In this document: in pieces, positions 63,063 through 64,000 of the stretch
Layout: each line of letters starts with the position of its first letter
How positions within the stretch are numbered: position 1 is the stretch's first letter
Assembly (NCBI RefSeq): GCF_020882245.1
Contig: NC_083599.1
Span: 19,168,865-19,232,864, forward strand
Length of the DNA: 64,000 nt
Reading direction: 5' to 3'
Source of the DNA: Rhopalosiphum padi
Taxonomy: Eukaryota > Arthropoda > Insecta > Hemiptera > Aphididae
The notes under the pieces: generated by a model
Databases searched by the model: none
Told to the model about the DNA's origin: nothing
Seen by the model: the letters and a program-made list of their open reading frames with translations, nothing else
Program-made: the position numbers and the translations under genes

Positions 63063-64000
63063 TATTCATTTACCAAAAGGTTTTTTATTGGGTTGTCTAC
63101 AATAACACACAAATAAACTTAAAATTAAAAAAAAAAATTATTGTTGTTCGTCAGTTGCACGTAACCTTCTTATAATGTTTATAATACTATTATCATTTTA
63201 TTACCTACACCACTTGCGCCGATTGGATGAGTGTTGACATAGTTTAGGCATAATATGTCCCAGTCTGATTTTCTAAACAGCCTAACAATAAAACGAAATA
63301 ATTTAAAAATACATGTAATCCAACAACAACCGAGTTATATAATTATAATATTATTATTCCGATTTACATGCGACGATATACGGCCCGTGGTGCGGCCGAT
63401 CGGTTCGCGGCGAATTGAGATGACGTCTTCATCGTACCTACTACCTGTGCCTTGTTTTCTCCGTCAGGTCCGCGCGTCTTAACAACGCGTAACATCAAAA
63501 TACGTAATACGTTTTGTGATTTCTGAAACGCCCCTAATGGCCCTTATTATTACGTCATCATCGTCATCCTGTGTGACTAGGTCCAAATAATTTAGTTTTA
63601 TTTTTCGATGATCGAACACAAATGAAGTTGGACACGGCAGTGATAACAATTAATGCAGTATATACCTACTGTATGTTATATACAGCCTTAAAATCGAGAT
63701 CGTTTGTATTTTATGAACTCTAAACCTCAGACGACCGTTGACACTGCCGGTTGTGTCAATGAATGTGTGTGTGTGTGTGTGTGTGTGAAGGAACAAAGTA
63801 TAATATTATATTCTCGCAACTTGCCTATATCAAACGTATATTTAAATGCAATCTATTATTGTGTATTATTTTTTTTTCTGTTATCCATATTATGCGTATT
63901 TCATCTGTGGACTGTATTGGTCACACATTTTTTCTGCCTCTACGCAGAAATTCCAAATTATAAGCTACATAATACTGCAGCATATATAGGTATATAATGT
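63063..64000. other. Right edge: AT-rich DNA with a CG-rich patch and a GT microsatellite
   Basis: 63370-63500 is CG-rich. (GT)n lies at 63764-63787. The open frames at 63255-63482 and 63704-63997 include these low-complexity parts and have no recognised domain. Nothing else can be supported before the window ends. Confidence 0.35.

Noticed and set aside
1..64000. tRNA or rRNA genes
   Set aside because: I looked for GTTCGAA-type T-loops; those seen (near 10020 and 12087) have no surrounding cloverleaf. No rRNA-like sequence was recognised.
1..64000. TTAGG telomeric repeats next to the satellite
   Set aside because: No run of TTAGG or its complement was seen, so a subtelomeric position is not supported from this window.

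Overview
The window looks like AT-rich nuclear DNA from a hemipteran insect, most likely an aphid. The reasons are the base composition, the dispersed repeats ending in GATTCTGAGCGGAGACGG-like sequence, the many hAT-type miniature elements, a BEL/Pao retrotransposon fragment and a run of tiny phase-matched exons. The organism call is inference from sequence style, not from a search. I found no intact protein-coding gene, no rRNA or tRNA, and no bacterial features.

Layout. 1-4.3 kb: a GC-richer stretch at the left edge, then AT-rich DNA holding small hAT-type elements (451-627, 2677-2821) and a transposon-like block with GGCCGAAAAG motifs (about 2212-3160). 4.3-7.0 kb (+): a series of 14-87 nt open exon candidates with consensus splice sites, duplicated introns and mostly phase 1, which looks like a micro-exon gene or its decayed remains. 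7.0-9.6 kb: copies of dispersed repeat family A around a minus-strand exon (8132-8363) that resembles the start of a Mutator-like transposase. 10.0-13.6 kb: GC-rich blocks interrupted by a pogo/Tigger-like MITE, then a widespread arthropod repeat that begins CTAGCTGACCGGCAAACG. 13.6-29.4 kb: mostly featureless AT-rich DNA with a hAT element carrying a perfect 8-bp target duplication (17935-18567), repeat family B, a second family A copy and a possible zinc-finger pseudogene near 25.1 kb.

The main feature is at 30.55-50.96 kb: a tandem array of about 71 copies of a 260-bp monomer. Six monomers carry the same 312-313-bp TA-flanked MITE at the same site. The array also has a clear 9-monomer (2,339-bp) higher-order repeat, present three times in a row at 40.26-47.28 kb. 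It ends on the right against a large palindrome (50965-51391). Similar LTR-like sequences lie outside both ends (about 29880-30115 and 52490-52905) in the same orientation. The right one adjoins a broken BEL/Pao integrase read on the minus strand (52931-53800).

54.3-64.0 kb: AT-rich DNA with a probable LINE tail, a 34-bp minisatellite, a TIR element containing a TGTACA-rich hairpin, a nested hAT-like element carrying an inverted copy of family B, and a small TIR element whose ends hold perfect TGACGTCA sites.

Most short ORFs in the window are chance open frames. The roughly 120 within the array are the same two overlapping frames repeated by the satellite and should not be read as genes.
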